Made by a program: the position numbers and the translations under genes. A stretch of 32,271 bases of DNA from a virus, in the IMG/VR virus record IMGVR_UViG_3300027734_000209, positions 1 through 32,271 of that record; one strand, written 5' to 3'. The notes beneath the pieces are model-generated. The model did no database searches. It worked only from the letters and a program-made list of their open reading frames with translations, and was not told the origin of the DNA. Shown here one piece after another: positions 15,107 to 25,400 of this stretch (position 1 is its first letter; each line of letters begins with the position of its first letter).

Positions 15107-15551
15107 GACTCAGACCTGTGATTGCTGATCTTGATCCAGAATCAAAGATTTTAATAGATGTGCTAATTACTGGCTTTATTGATGCCAATTGAACTAAAAC
15201 CTTTACTGATGTTGGGGTTCCAGTTTTTAAAAATGAAAAACTAGTTCCAGTTGTAGTGCCAACATGAACTGCACTTGCTGTATCGTATTGAGCAAAAATA
15301 TCATATTTAATTTGCTCTGCAGGATTAGATCCATTAGACCAATTTACTAGAATTGTATTTCCAACTACAGATATATCTCCTGGCAAAACTTGAACTAATT
15401 CTCCATTTACAAAAAATATCTGTGACCAGGCAGACTTTCTATTCTTGTCCTCTGCAACTATTCTAAATCTTATAACTCTGCCATTTTCAGATGATACCTT
15501 GCCTAAAAATTCTTTTTTAACTAAAACATTTTTAATTCCACTGTCTGCCAC
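15099..15551 (-). CDS. Minor tail protein, possibly with a fibronectin-like domain
   Basis: A 150-residue beta-rich protein starting at GTG 15551 in a TAGTG overlap with the preceding gene. The pattern FRIVAEDKNRKSAWSQIF, then ILVNWSNGSN, KYDIFAQYD and TGTSFSFLKTG suggests an immunoglobulin or fibronectin-III-type sandwich, a frequent decoration in phage tail proteins that can contact sugars on the host. No enzymatic motif is seen. The tail-tip role follows from its place downstream of the large tail-tip gene. Confidence 0.62.
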   Translation of the reverse strand: MADSGIKNVLVKKEFLGKVSSENGRVIRFRIVAEDKNRKSAWSQIFFVNGELVQVLPGDISVVGNTILVNWSNGSNPAEQIKYDIFAQYDTASAVHVGTTTGTSFSFLKTGTPTSVKVLVQLASIKPVISTSIKIFDSGSRSAITGLSLV

Positions 15552-16930
15552 TATAACACATCCAAACCAAATCTAAACTCAATATAGTTTGTAGTATTTG
15601 CTGATTTAATGATTGGTCTTGCATCTGTGGTTTTTATAACAGAGTATCCAGTTAAACCATATACAGAGTTTGTTGATGTAACATTTTCAAGTCTAAGTCC
15701 ATCTAAACAAACATAGAAATCTTCTGTTGGTTCTGCGCTTCCGCTTTTTATTACAGAGGCGTATATTCTTACAGTATTTATTTCTGACCAAGAGAAGTCT
15801 GAACTTTTTTGTAACTCTTGAAGTTGTTTTTTTATAACAAAATATCTATTGATTGAAAAATCATTACTTGTATTATTAACGACTGCTTCAAAAATTGCCC
15901 ACTTGCCACTTTTAAAAGTTCCAGTAGAAGAAAATTCAACAATAATTTTGACTGATTCTGGTTGTGATACTGTGCTAGTTCCAACTTTACCAATTTTATT
16001 CACAACAGAAAATGCAAGTCTCAACTCGTCTGTAGGAGAGTTTTTACTAAAATCAACTGCTGTATCGCTTAACTGTATAAAGTTTGATGGTATGGTTGTG
16101 GTTAGGTTTATTGCATCTAGATGTCCATTAGCATCTACAGATATTTTAGAATTATTTCCAGATATAGCAAATATGTTATTTAAAAATCTGCATCTTTCAT
16201 GTCTTTCAACTCTATCGGAGTTGGTAAAAATTTTGTTATCTGCATTTGTTTTAAAGACTGGATAGGCTTGACTAATGATGTTTGTCTCTACATCGTTAAC
16301 TAAATATCCTGCTGAAACAAAAGTTGCTACTACGGCAGTTGAAGAAACAATTGTAAATGATGTTGAGTTTGGAACAGTTGCAATATTTACCTTTGATAAA
16401 TTAAACGCTGCTGGAGATATTCCAGAAATAGATATTTCAGTTCCTATAGAAAGACCGTGTGAGGCATCTGTTGTATATGTTAAAGTAGTTCCAGATGCTG
16501 TTGCTTTTATTATTTTAACAACACGATCATCTAGTGGTCCGTAAATTGATGGGATCTCGCTTGCTTGAGAAGAATACTTCCAGCCTTCTTCATCAGAAAA
16601 AGAATAAATAGTCTTACTATCTGTAGATCCTGCAACAGGGTTTGATGCTCCAGAAAATACACCAACCTCTGTGATCTCATATCTTTCTTGTGTTGGAAGT
16701 TCTGCGGTCAATACAATCTTTGAGACTCCAGACTCATCTACAAATCCTCTAGAAATAATTGGAACACGAAACATTTCAAAATCAAGGGACTGCTTGCTTG
16801 AGTAATCAACAGAAGCGCTATCCGAAAGCAAAGGTTTTGGTCCACATCCTACGGCAATATGAGATGCATAAGATGCAGTCTGTCCAACAAGATATTTAGC
16901 AAGAATATTTTTTCCTGTATTAGTTATCAT
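15551..16930 (-). CDS. Tail fibre or baseplate-type minor tail protein (459 aa)
   Basis: The first 95 residues (ITNTGKNILAKYLVGQ, then IAVGCG and ITEVGVFS) resemble the N-terminal attachment domain of phage tail-fibre proteins. Around 135-210 a repeat with HGLSIGTEISISGISP resembles the small beta domain often found in virion proteins (described as FCCH- or E1-like). The C-terminal half is a beta-rich jelly-roll-like region ending IEFRFGLDV. It likely joins the tail tip and contributes to host contact. GGAGG seven bases before ATG 16930 gives a strong start; the preceding stop codon is adjacent. Confidence 0.68.
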   Translation of the reverse strand: MITNTGKNILAKYLVGQTASYASHIAVGCGPKPLLSDSASVDYSSKQSLDFEMFRVPIISRGFVDESGVSKIVLTAELPTQERYEITEVGVFSGASNPVAGSTDSKTIYSFSDEEGWKYSSQASEIPSIYGPLDDRVVKIIKATASGTTLTYTTDASHGLSIGTEISISGISPAAFNLSKVNIATVPNSTSFTIVSSTAVVATFVSAGYLVNDVETNIISQAYPVFKTNADNKIFTNSDRVERHERCRFLNNIFAISGNNSKISVDANGHLDAINLTTTIPSNFIQLSDTAVDFSKNSPTDELRLAFSVVNKIGKVGTSTVSQPESVKIIVEFSSTGTFKSGKWAIFEAVVNNTSNDFSINRYFVIKKQLQELQKSSDFSWSEINTVRIYASVIKSGSAEPTEDFYVCLDGLRLENVTSTNSVYGLTGYSVIKTTDARPIIKSANTTNYIEFRFGLDVL

Positions 16931-17476
16931 TTAATTTCCTCCATTGTATATTGTAGCATCATAAACCTCTCCGCTTGTTAGCATTTGGACTTCTGCCTGC
17001 TCTCCCTCTTTAACATTGACAAGATTTATCACCAGGTCCCCGCTTATTGGGTCAATATATATTGACTTACAGTTTGGAACTTTTGTCCATTTTGTTTTAT
17101 CTGTAATACCATCCTTTGGAATAAGGTCATACCCATTGCCACAAACTGGAAGATGATCCATTACTGAGATAGATAAAGACTTAAAGAATGAGTCTGATGA
17201 CTGTAATCTTAAAATATTGTTTGGGTTATATTGTAAATATAGATCTGTTAGGTTTTTTATAGGATTGTAAACTACTTTTTGTCCATTGACCAGATCATGT
17301 CTAGATATTGTTGCAAGTTCTTGACCACCGATGTCTTCAAATATGAGATCAGTCATTATCTCAATAGCCATGACCTCTTCCCCTTGAATTATTAAATCTG
17401 GGGTTGCAATCTTTATTGCATTACTATTTGATGAAGATTTTGGATCTGGAAGATTTGCAGTTGCACTTGTTGTCAT
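16931..17476 (-). CDS. Minor tail protein (181 aa)
   Basis: A 181-residue protein of mixed beta character, with a disordered serine/asparagine-rich start and no recognisable enzymatic motif. Two short CxN-type cysteines (PVCGNG and VPNCKS) are too far apart for a clear metal site. It starts in a TAATG overlap with the stop of the 1430-residue tail-tip gene and ends at the start of the fibre-type gene, so it is placed in the tail-tip complex by gene order. Function otherwise unknown. Confidence 0.62.
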   Translation of the reverse strand: MTTSATANLPDPKSSSNSNAIKIATPDLIIQGEEVMAIEIMTDLIFEDIGGQELATISRHDLVNGQKVVYNPIKNLTDLYLQYNPNNILRLQSSDSFFKSLSISVMDHLPVCGNGYDLIPKDGITDKTKWTKVPNCKSIYIDPISGDLVINLVNVKEGEQAEVQMLTSGEVYDATIYNGGN

Positions 17477-20400
17477 TACACGACCTCACTTAAAAATAAT
17501 GTCATATCAGGTCCATCTGAAGTTTTTGAATAGTCTATGTTGTACACAACAAACCTACTTGATGGAGAAGATACCATATTAATACCATTTTCCTCGTAGT
17601 CAAGAGTAACAATATCACCAAGTTGAATAGTTGGAATTGCAAATATCTTAACACCAACAGACTTTCTTGGTTTTGTTATTTTTTCAACAAGCCATTTCAT
17701 AAGACTATTTGCTTCATCATAAGACTGAATGTATGGGGTGTTGAGTGAAAAATCTTTTTTACCGTAAGTCATACGACTTAATTTTATGTCTTGATAATCT
17801 TGTTTAAACTTATATGGATTTGAAATTAATTTGTCTGCAACAAAAAGCGGATTAGACTCTAATGAATTTTTATTAAAATAATCATCAAGACTTAATCTGT
17901 TATCCGATTGCTGTGTAAATGTTATACCTTGAACTCTTAGGTAATTACCACTTGTCTCATCTAAACTAATTGCAGTATCTGTTGAATTAAAAATAATAAA
18001 CTCTGCCCCGTAAGATCCTGCTCTAAATCCTGAAACAACATATCCCTTAATCTTATTAAATGTTGGGGATATCTTTGCAGTCAGTGCTGGGAAGGCTTTA
18101 TCGTACTTAAAATTAAATGTTGCTGCCTCTCTCATAATGCTTCCAAACTCTTCAAAATATATATTATATTTTGGTGCTTCAGAAGTTCCTATGCCCGATA
18201 GGTATGTGCTTTGAATTAGTCCACTCAGAGCATACTTTCTAAATGATTCATTGGCATCTATGTCTGAATCTCCAAAGACAGAGTTAACTGGTGCGCCAAG
18301 GGAAAAGGTTGTATTCTGTGAGTAGTTGTTACATAGTGCATATACGTTTTCAAACATTATTCTTGAGGATCCCCTTGAAAATAGCGCCATACCTGAATAG
18401 ACTGGGATAGGATCTAGGTCGTCAACAGTTTTAATTAATTTTCCATTTAAGTATAAGTAAAATCTTCTTGTGCTTCCAATATCCTGATACTCTGCTGCTA
18501 GATCATAGACTGTTGGATTTTCTTCTGCAACCATTCTTGCTTGACCCGTAAATTTTCCATCGTCTACAGTAATTTCTCCAAGGCCTTCCCAAAGTTTTAC
18601 TGGTATAGCCGTTCCGTTTTGTGATTTAATTTTGTAAAAAAATACATTGCTAACGCTTTCTCTTTCATCTTTAGATAAATTCCCTAGGCCTAATGCTGCA
18701 ATTTCAAAGTAATAGCCAACATTTGTTGTTGGGTTTACCATAAAAGAAAGTCCTCCAGAGCCACCAGAAATATTTATATTTTTATCTGGTGTGGTTCCAT
18801 TAACAACATAATAGGTTGAAGATCCATTTGGTGTTTGTCCTATTTCTAAAGTATTCTCTATTTTACCAACAATTCTCATTCTAGTTCCAAAATGTTTATA
18901 TTTGTTTGTTTCTAAAGACTTATAAACATATGAGATAAAGTCTCTTGACTTTTCTTTAGTCGTAAAGTTGGGCCCATTTAAACATAGTGCTGAAGCCTGA
19001 AGTGTTCCAGTTTGAACTGCAGTTGCTGTACTAATTTCTCCTATAAAAGAAGTTGACATAAAGTTTTTAATAATACCATTTCTAGAAGATGTTTTTGATA
19101 AAACATCGGATGATGTTCCAGAGGAAGTTAGTTTTCCAGCAGAGGCAACAGTTGTTGTAGGCAAAACTAAATCTTTTTGAAATAAATATTCTGATGACAT
19201 GTAGCATCCCTTAACATTATCATCTGATTTCCAATAGTCTGACACTCCAGCATTATGGGCTACAACCTGAGTCCCAAACTGTCCTCTTCCATGTTTATTA
19301 ACTTCTCCATTTTTTAACTTTACAATTCCAGATACTTCTTCATACTTTGGCTCAGAATAAATTCTAACTAATCCTGTTGGATAAATTTTTCCATTAAACG
19401 GTAGTTTTGCAAAATAGTTTTGATAGTCTTCTGTTGATGTTATCCAAACATTGCCAAACCCAGATACATTATATTGCACTGCATCGTATTTAATAATTTC
19501 TCCTTGAGAATAAAAGTAACCGTTATATCTAGTTATCCAATATACTGCCTCACCAAGACTAAAAGTATTATTAATTAAAATATTATTTTTTACTTCTGGT
19601 ACATCTATAGATAGGTTTGAGTTTAGTGGGATAGCACTAAGAACATAGGCAGACTGAGTTGCAACCTCATTGTTTACAGATTTTGTATTCTGGCTTCCAG
19701 AGACTTCCCAAAGCAATGCTGGCTTATACGTGTAGTATCTTTCATTATCTACAAGGCTTGCCTGTCTAATTGACCCTACAGATCTTTGTATATACCTTGT
19801 ACTATAGTTAATTGCACCATCATTATATACCGAATTTTCTTGAGTTGATACAGAAATAACATTTGCCAACTTTGGCTTATTTGTTTTATTTTTTATTTCT
19901 CTATTTTCTACAAAGTCTTTTGTTCCTATAAGCGCAAAGGTTGTTGGTCTTTCTGCTGCAGTTGGCATAATATAGTTTTTGCTCATCATTACAAAGTTGT
20001 TATATTCATCAAAGAACATTGCTGTCTGAGTTGAAACAGCCAGATCTTGAAGAACCTGAGCCACACTATTATCTGGGCTAACAAAGAAATATGGGATTAC
20101 TATTTCTTTTTCATTTGCCACTCTCTTAAAAGTATAGTTAGAAAACCCAATATGGTCTAACAGTAAAGATACTGCAGAACTAACAGAAACTTCTGTCATT
20201 AATATTTCAGGGGCGGTAATTGATTCAAAATACCAATACAAATCTCTTAGTGTCATAGATACACGCTTTGTCATTAAATCTTGTTTAGGAAATCCATCTG
20301 AATATAGTGTCTTAATTGGAACATAGTAGTCCCATCCTGCAACATCAACTATTACTTCATAAAATTTAAACTGAACATGTCTAGAAATATAATTTGCGAT

Positions 20401-21768
20401 AATGCTGTTAGCGTTGTTAGTGTTAAATGCCTGGTCATGATCAAAAAGAGTAATGTTTCCGTTTGAGGCTATAAGTTGCCCAACTGGTAATCCAGACAGT
20501 CCTAGGTCTGATGCGCTTTTATTAATGGAATAGTCAACAGTTTTATCTGAAACATTTAAAACAAGTCTTGGAGAAATCTCAATAAGATCAAACGTTGAAT
20601 CTTTTTTGTTCATTGTTTCTACAACAATTCTTATTCCACTGATATATTCAAACTCTCTAAACTGTTGTTTGCCGTCTAAGGTCTTAATAAATACATCTGG
20701 AGATGTTGCATCTGTTACAAAGTTTGTTAGTCTATCAACTGTTTCATCTTGTATGTACCATCCGTACTTTGGTTTAAGTAATACGTATTGTAGCCCATCC
20801 CAGATATGATAGACTCCAGGATCTGTACTATTTGGTTTAATCAAATATGCATAGCCAATAACTGACTGCTCTGGTAGCAAGGATACGCTTGTATAAGTTT
20901 CTGCTAAAACAAAGTTTACTCTCCACTCTTCAGGAACAATTAATCCATAAGCAATTTCAACATAACCGTCACTTTTAATTATAGGAGAACCATCTCGTCT
21001 TGTAATTGCTGGATTAAAAGATATGGTATCTACCCAATTATTATCTTTTAAAAGTTGAATCTTCCACTTACTGGGAGTCTTTTGATTTAATTCTCCATAA
21101 AAGGGATCTGCATAAGATCCTGTGGAAGAAGAAAACGGTCCTAAATTTTCTGTTCCTGTGTGAGTCTGCATCTTAACAACAACTCTGTTGGCTGGAATCT
21201 TTTCTTTATAAACAACAAAAGGAACTGCATCTTCTATTGAATATTGTGAGCCCGTAACCTTTGATGCAATGCCATATTCTTCTCCAGACTCTGTTCTATA
21301 AGATGTCCAGTATTTAAACTTATCATTTTTGTCTGGCATATAGTATCTAGGTCTATCTGCCATCACAAGGTTGGGGTGGTGTAGTTTTCCATTCTCAAAA
21401 AACATTGCTTTATTTATTCCAGACCTTGGTCTAAACTGTGCAAAACAATCTTCCAAAGAATATAGGGTTTTTAGTTTTTCTTTTTTAGTTAATAGTGTTG
21501 TTGGAATATCATCATTATCAAATGTGCCATCGACTACAACGTCTGCATCAGTTGCCCCTGTATAGAAATTTCCTATGTCATTAACATCAAAACTGGTTGG
21601 CAATGAGGCATATACAACTGCTGGAACTTTTGTTGGTCTGTATCTATAGTTTCCTATTTGTTTTATGTTAGTTGGAATATTCATATTCCACTCAGCAGTT
21701 ATAATTGACTTATTTCTTATTGTAGGTGATGTCTCTAAGAAATTTTGTAAGTCTTTATCTTCAAACAT
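17476..21768 (-). CDS. Large tail-tip (Tal-like) minor tail protein, 1430 aa
   Basis: The start is ATG 21768 (MFEDKDLQ), with GGAAG seven bases before it and a TAATG overlap with the upstream gene; an in-frame extension to 21801 is unlikely. The N-terminal half is beta-rich, with segments such as VDVAGWDYYVPIKTLYSDG as in siphovirus tail-tip proteins. About residues 960-1140 look like a concanavalin/LamG-type sandwich (FYLYLNGKLIKTVDDL, then MALFSRGSSRIMFENV), a likely carbohydrate-binding part. The C-terminus (IQLGDIVTLDYEENG) is also tail-like. It probably forms the central tip that contacts the cell wall. No peptidase or lysozyme motif was recognised. Confidence 0.72.
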   Translation of the reverse strand: MFEDKDLQNFLETSPTIRNKSIITAEWNMNIPTNIKQIGNYRYRPTKVPAVVYASLPTSFDVNDIGNFYTGATDADVVVDGTFDNDDIPTTLLTKKEKLKTLYSLEDCFAQFRPRSGINKAMFFENGKLHHPNLVMADRPRYYMPDKNDKFKYWTSYRTESGEEYGIASKVTGSQYSIEDAVPFVVYKEKIPANRVVVKMQTHTGTENLGPFSSSTGSYADPFYGELNQKTPSKWKIQLLKDNNWVDTISFNPAITRRDGSPIIKSDGYVEIAYGLIVPEEWRVNFVLAETYTSVSLLPEQSVIGYAYLIKPNSTDPGVYHIWDGLQYVLLKPKYGWYIQDETVDRLTNFVTDATSPDVFIKTLDGKQQFREFEYISGIRIVVETMNKKDSTFDLIEISPRLVLNVSDKTVDYSINKSASDLGLSGLPVGQLIASNGNITLFDHDQAFNTNNANSIIANYISRHVQFKFYEVIVDVAGWDYYVPIKTLYSDGFPKQDLMTKRVSMTLRDLYWYFESITAPEILMTEVSVSSAVSLLLDHIGFSNYTFKRVANEKEIVIPYFFVSPDNSVAQVLQDLAVSTQTAMFFDEYNNFVMMSKNYIMPTAAERPTTFALIGTKDFVENREIKNKTNKPKLANVISVSTQENSVYNDGAINYSTRYIQRSVGSIRQASLVDNERYYTYKPALLWEVSGSQNTKSVNNEVATQSAYVLSAIPLNSNLSIDVPEVKNNILINNTFSLGEAVYWITRYNGYFYSQGEIIKYDAVQYNVSGFGNVWITSTEDYQNYFAKLPFNGKIYPTGLVRIYSEPKYEEVSGIVKLKNGEVNKHGRGQFGTQVVAHNAGVSDYWKSDDNVKGCYMSSEYLFQKDLVLPTTTVASAGKLTSSGTSSDVLSKTSSRNGIIKNFMSTSFIGEISTATAVQTGTLQASALCLNGPNFTTKEKSRDFISYVYKSLETNKYKHFGTRMRIVGKIENTLEIGQTPNGSSTYYVVNGTTPDKNINISGGSGGLSFMVNPTTNVGYYFEIAALGLGNLSKDERESVSNVFFYKIKSQNGTAIPVKLWEGLGEITVDDGKFTGQARMVAEENPTVYDLAAEYQDIGSTRRFYLYLNGKLIKTVDDLDPIPVYSGMALFSRGSSRIMFENVYALCNNYSQNTTFSLGAPVNSVFGDSDIDANESFRKYALSGLIQSTYLSGIGTSEAPKYNIYFEEFGSIMREAATFNFKYDKAFPALTAKISPTFNKIKGYVVSGFRAGSYGAEFIIFNSTDTAISLDETSGNYLRVQGITFTQQSDNRLSLDDYFNKNSLESNPLFVADKLISNPYKFKQDYQDIKLSRMTYGKKDFSLNTPYIQSYDEANSLMKWLVEKITKPRKSVGVKIFAIPTIQLGDIVTLDYEENGINMVSSPSSRFVVYNIDYSKTSDGPDMTLFLSEVV

Positions 21769-22400
21769 TATACTTCTTCCAAGGAAACAGAGACATTCCA
21801 ATAATCAAAGTTAGTTCCTCTTTTTTCTACAGAGTATGAAAAACTTGATATAAACATTTCTACAAGTTGGTTATACTGCTGTAAATGATCATATGGACTT
21901 TCTGTTCCTTTAAAAATTCCTTTTCTATCGTATGCAAGAAATACCCAGAAAGAACCTTTGTGACCGTCATACCATTCAAGCATATCTGCTGCTCCTGCTC
22001 CGCCATCTGTTGTATATGACTTGTAAGGAGATATTCCTGTTGTTGGATCAAATCCAGGGATGTTTGGATGCGACCTTGAAGGAAGCATTGTCCAACTTGT
22101 ACTAATCTTCATCTTATCTGCAGTATGGTATGACCTCATACGACCATTAATCATTCTTTCCCTTTTTTCAATACGCTCATCTGAAAAATCTAGGGGAGAC
22201 CTATTGTCGTCTGTAAGCATTAAAAATTGATCTAACAGTTCTGGATCTGCATCATCAGCAGCATGGGTTCCTATTTCAAAACCATTTGGAACATACAAAC
22301 CATTTATTAGGGTACCAGAGTTTTCAGACCAGAGCATCCCGCTAGGCCTATTGTATTTCTTTCGGCTCTGCATATAGGTGAATCTTCTATCATCTACCAT
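21768..22400 (-). CDS. Distal tail (Dit-like) minor tail protein
   Basis: A 210-residue protein located directly after the tape measure gene, the classical place for the distal tail protein. Its end, FISSFSYSVEKRG then DYWNVSVSLEEV, is the pattern of an N-terminal Dit-type or baseplate-hub beta fold that ends in a tail-tube-like strand. The first half contains a soluble polar region (GFEIGTHAADDADPELLDQ). A run of G residues serves as ribosome binding site nine bases before ATG 22400, and the gene overlaps the tape measure stop by 11 bases. It would join the tail tube to the tip. Confidence 0.68.
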   Translation of the reverse strand: MVDDRRFTYMQSRKKYNRPSGMLWSENSGTLINGLYVPNGFEIGTHAADDADPELLDQFLMLTDDNRSPLDFSDERIEKRERMINGRMRSYHTADKMKISTSWTMLPSRSHPNIPGFDPTTGISPYKSYTTDGGAGAADMLEWYDGHKGSFWVFLAYDRKGIFKGTESPYDHLQQYNQLVEMFISSFSYSVEKRGTNFDYWNVSVSLEEV

Positions 22401-25400
22401 TTAATACAACCCCCCTAACTCTTCTATCGTCAACTTGTTTAATTGTTGACATTACTGCTTTTGCAATTTCATTTGGATTAGCATCTGTTTTTGCATTAAC
22501 AGTTAGTGTGTATGTATTATTATACACTGCCCCGCCAGTTGGCTGTCCACTATTAATAGATTTCATAGTATCGATACCGTGAGCATCTACGGCATATTTA
22601 CTCATTATAAATTCTCCTGGAGTTAGCATTGCTGGTACAGTATCAGTTCCTCTTGCAAAACCTCCTGCTGCAAAATATTTAGGAACTAGTCCTCCTGTAG
22701 CAAGACCACCAGTTCTTCTATCATAATAACTTCCGCCACTTGTACCTTGTTTAATTGCTGCTGCAGTTGAGGCTGCTTTTTCTATTGCTGCTTGCTGTGC
22801 AGCATATTGAATTGCTTGACCAGTGTATCTTGCAGATGAAGCAACCCCCGCTGCGCCACCCAAAGCAGCAAGCGCTGCTGGATTTTTCATTAATGTATCA
22901 GCCATTTGGTTTGCAATTTGACTTGGAGTAAATGCTGGAGCGCTTCCACTCTTAATTGAATCTAAAAGACTTGTTGTTTGATTATTAACAATTTGATTTA
23001 CAGCATCAATATTTCCAACATTTCCTGTAGATGTCTTTGGTGTTGCTGCTGCTGACCTTGCTGCTGCTTCTGCTGCTGCTGCTGCTGCAAGTGCTGCAGC
23101 GGTTGCTGCATCTGCTGCTGCAATTATTGATGCATCGGTTGCAGGGTTTGTTTCTGGATTAGTTGCACCTTGAACAAATGCTCCTTGATTGTTAAATGCA
23201 CCATTTTTGCCACCAGTTTCTGCTGCATATGCTGCAATTAACTTTGACTGAGTACTTATGGCAAGACCCATTGAGTCTACAAAGGATGCACTCTTAATAA
23301 GTGCAAGATCTACCTGGTTTTTAATTGCTTCCCATGCATCCTTTGTTCTTCCAAGAACTGTAAGACCTGCTACATCTTTATCCAACTGGATTTGTCTTAG
23401 CCTATTTAATTCTTCTGCTGGTTCAATTTTCTTTTCTTCTAAATCAAAGATCTCATCTTGTAGTTTTTTAATATCTGCTTCAAGTTCTTTTCTGGTTCTG
23501 TATGTTTTTGTAACAGGATCATAGGCTTGAACTCCAGCCAACTCATACTTTCTAGACTGCTCTACAGCATCTTTTTGTTTTGTAAGTGCATCTGCTGCTG
23601 CCTGGGATCTCATATCTTGAGCAGCCCTTGCTGCTGCTGCAATATCTCCAGATGTCAGGGCTTCTGCAAGTGTTAATTGTCCCTTTTGTTGACTAGATAT
23701 TGCAGAGTTTGCTTTTTCTATTTCGTCTAAAGCGCTGATTCTTTCATCATACTTTTCATTAATCTTTTCTTCTTGATCTGCAATAGACTTTAGTGCTGCT
23801 TCTTTGTCATCAACTTTGTACTGAATTGCTGCAATTTGATCTTGCGCTTCTCTAATGGTTTTATCATTTCCTTTAGTATCTAACTTAAATTGTATATTAA
23901 GCGCTGTTTCTTGTGTATCAAAAGATTGCATAGCATTACTATATCCTTTGTCAAACATATCTTGCATAAAGCCAATAGTATTTTTTAACTGGCTTAATCT
24001 TTCGTTAAAATCAGTTACTAGTGTATTTAGATCACCCTGTGCAGCATTAATTTGTGATCTAGTTGCACCCTTTTTAATTAGGCTATCTACTTTTGCTTGA
24101 GCAGTGCTAATTGTATTTTCCATTAATTTAAGGTTATCATCAGAGGAAATAGCAAAAGCAGTTGTTGGATCATACTGACTTTTTATTCTTGCTTCCTGAA
24201 TTCTGTCTTTTTTGAATTGAGCAATGTCTGTTTTTACTCCCTGAATTGCTGCTGATTTTTCTTGTACTTCAGTCAAACCTTTATATCTTTCAATTAAAGT
24301 TTTTAAAGTTTTGTCATTTACCCCGTTAGCAATTGCTTGTGCTATAGTTTTATTAGTTATTAAATCATATGCGTCTGCTACTGGTACTCCTAAATTTGCT
24401 ATTCTACTAAATGCATTACCCTGGTCAGCAAGGGCTTGAGACTCTGCTTCCATACTAGAGTTCCAATCACCCATAGCAATTGAGTTCATAGCCTCTTGAA
24501 TATTCTTAGCATCATTTTTAAGAGAAATAATATTGCCTTTGTTATCAAATTTAAATAGCGAGTTTTTTCTCTTCTCATATTCCTTTGGATCCATGCCAAC
24601 AATTAGTTCAATAAAATCCTGACTACCGCCTAACTTCCTAATATCGTTTTCTATACCGCTAAACACATCAATGGTCTTCTTGCCACCAAAGAGTTTATCT
24701 AAAGCCTTACGAGAGGCACTCCAGCCCTCTGTGACCTTAATCTGGTTCATTCGTACATCTCTTAGTTTTTTTACTAGGTCATCTAGTGGAGATGCTTGCA
24801 CTTTATTTCCTGTACTAGAAGCATCTGCTGTCACTGGAGCCTTTACCCCTACCGCTACTCCATCTGTAACAGCCTTATTTCCTTGGGCTTCTATATATTT
24901 TTGAACAATAAAAGATTTACTTCCAGTAACTCCTGCTCCACCCTTTGGACCAGTTTCTTTACGCCATGCTTTAAAATCTTCGCTTTCAATAATTTGTGGC
25001 TCTGGAACATTAATTAATGAAGAAATTGTTGTTGTATAAACTTTTTGCTGATCTTCTGTTAAAGTGTTAAAGTATGCTTCATCAAATGCTGCTGTGCCTT
25101 TAATTTCTGGCATAATTTCATAAACAATTTTTGCAGTTAAATCTTTGCTTCCTTCAATAGTATCAAGAATTTTATTTAACTTTTCATAAGCATCCTTATT
25201 TTTTGGATCTGTGTAATAACTTACCATGACATCTGATGGAATTACTGCATTAAGATTATTTAATTTAATTATGTTCTTTGCAAAATCAAGAGCGTCTGAA
25301 TCTTTTTCAAATGCCTCAACTCTTGTAACAAATTTTGTTTGAACTGTTTTATTAACTACTCCATTTGATCCAAGAATATTCTGTGCTGCAACTCCAATTG

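Noticed and set aside
23043-23121. GCTGCT triplet tract as a possible regulatory microsatellite or phase-variable switch
   Set aside because: It is in frame and codes for an alanine linker. Triplet changes would not shift the frame, so phase variation is not expected.
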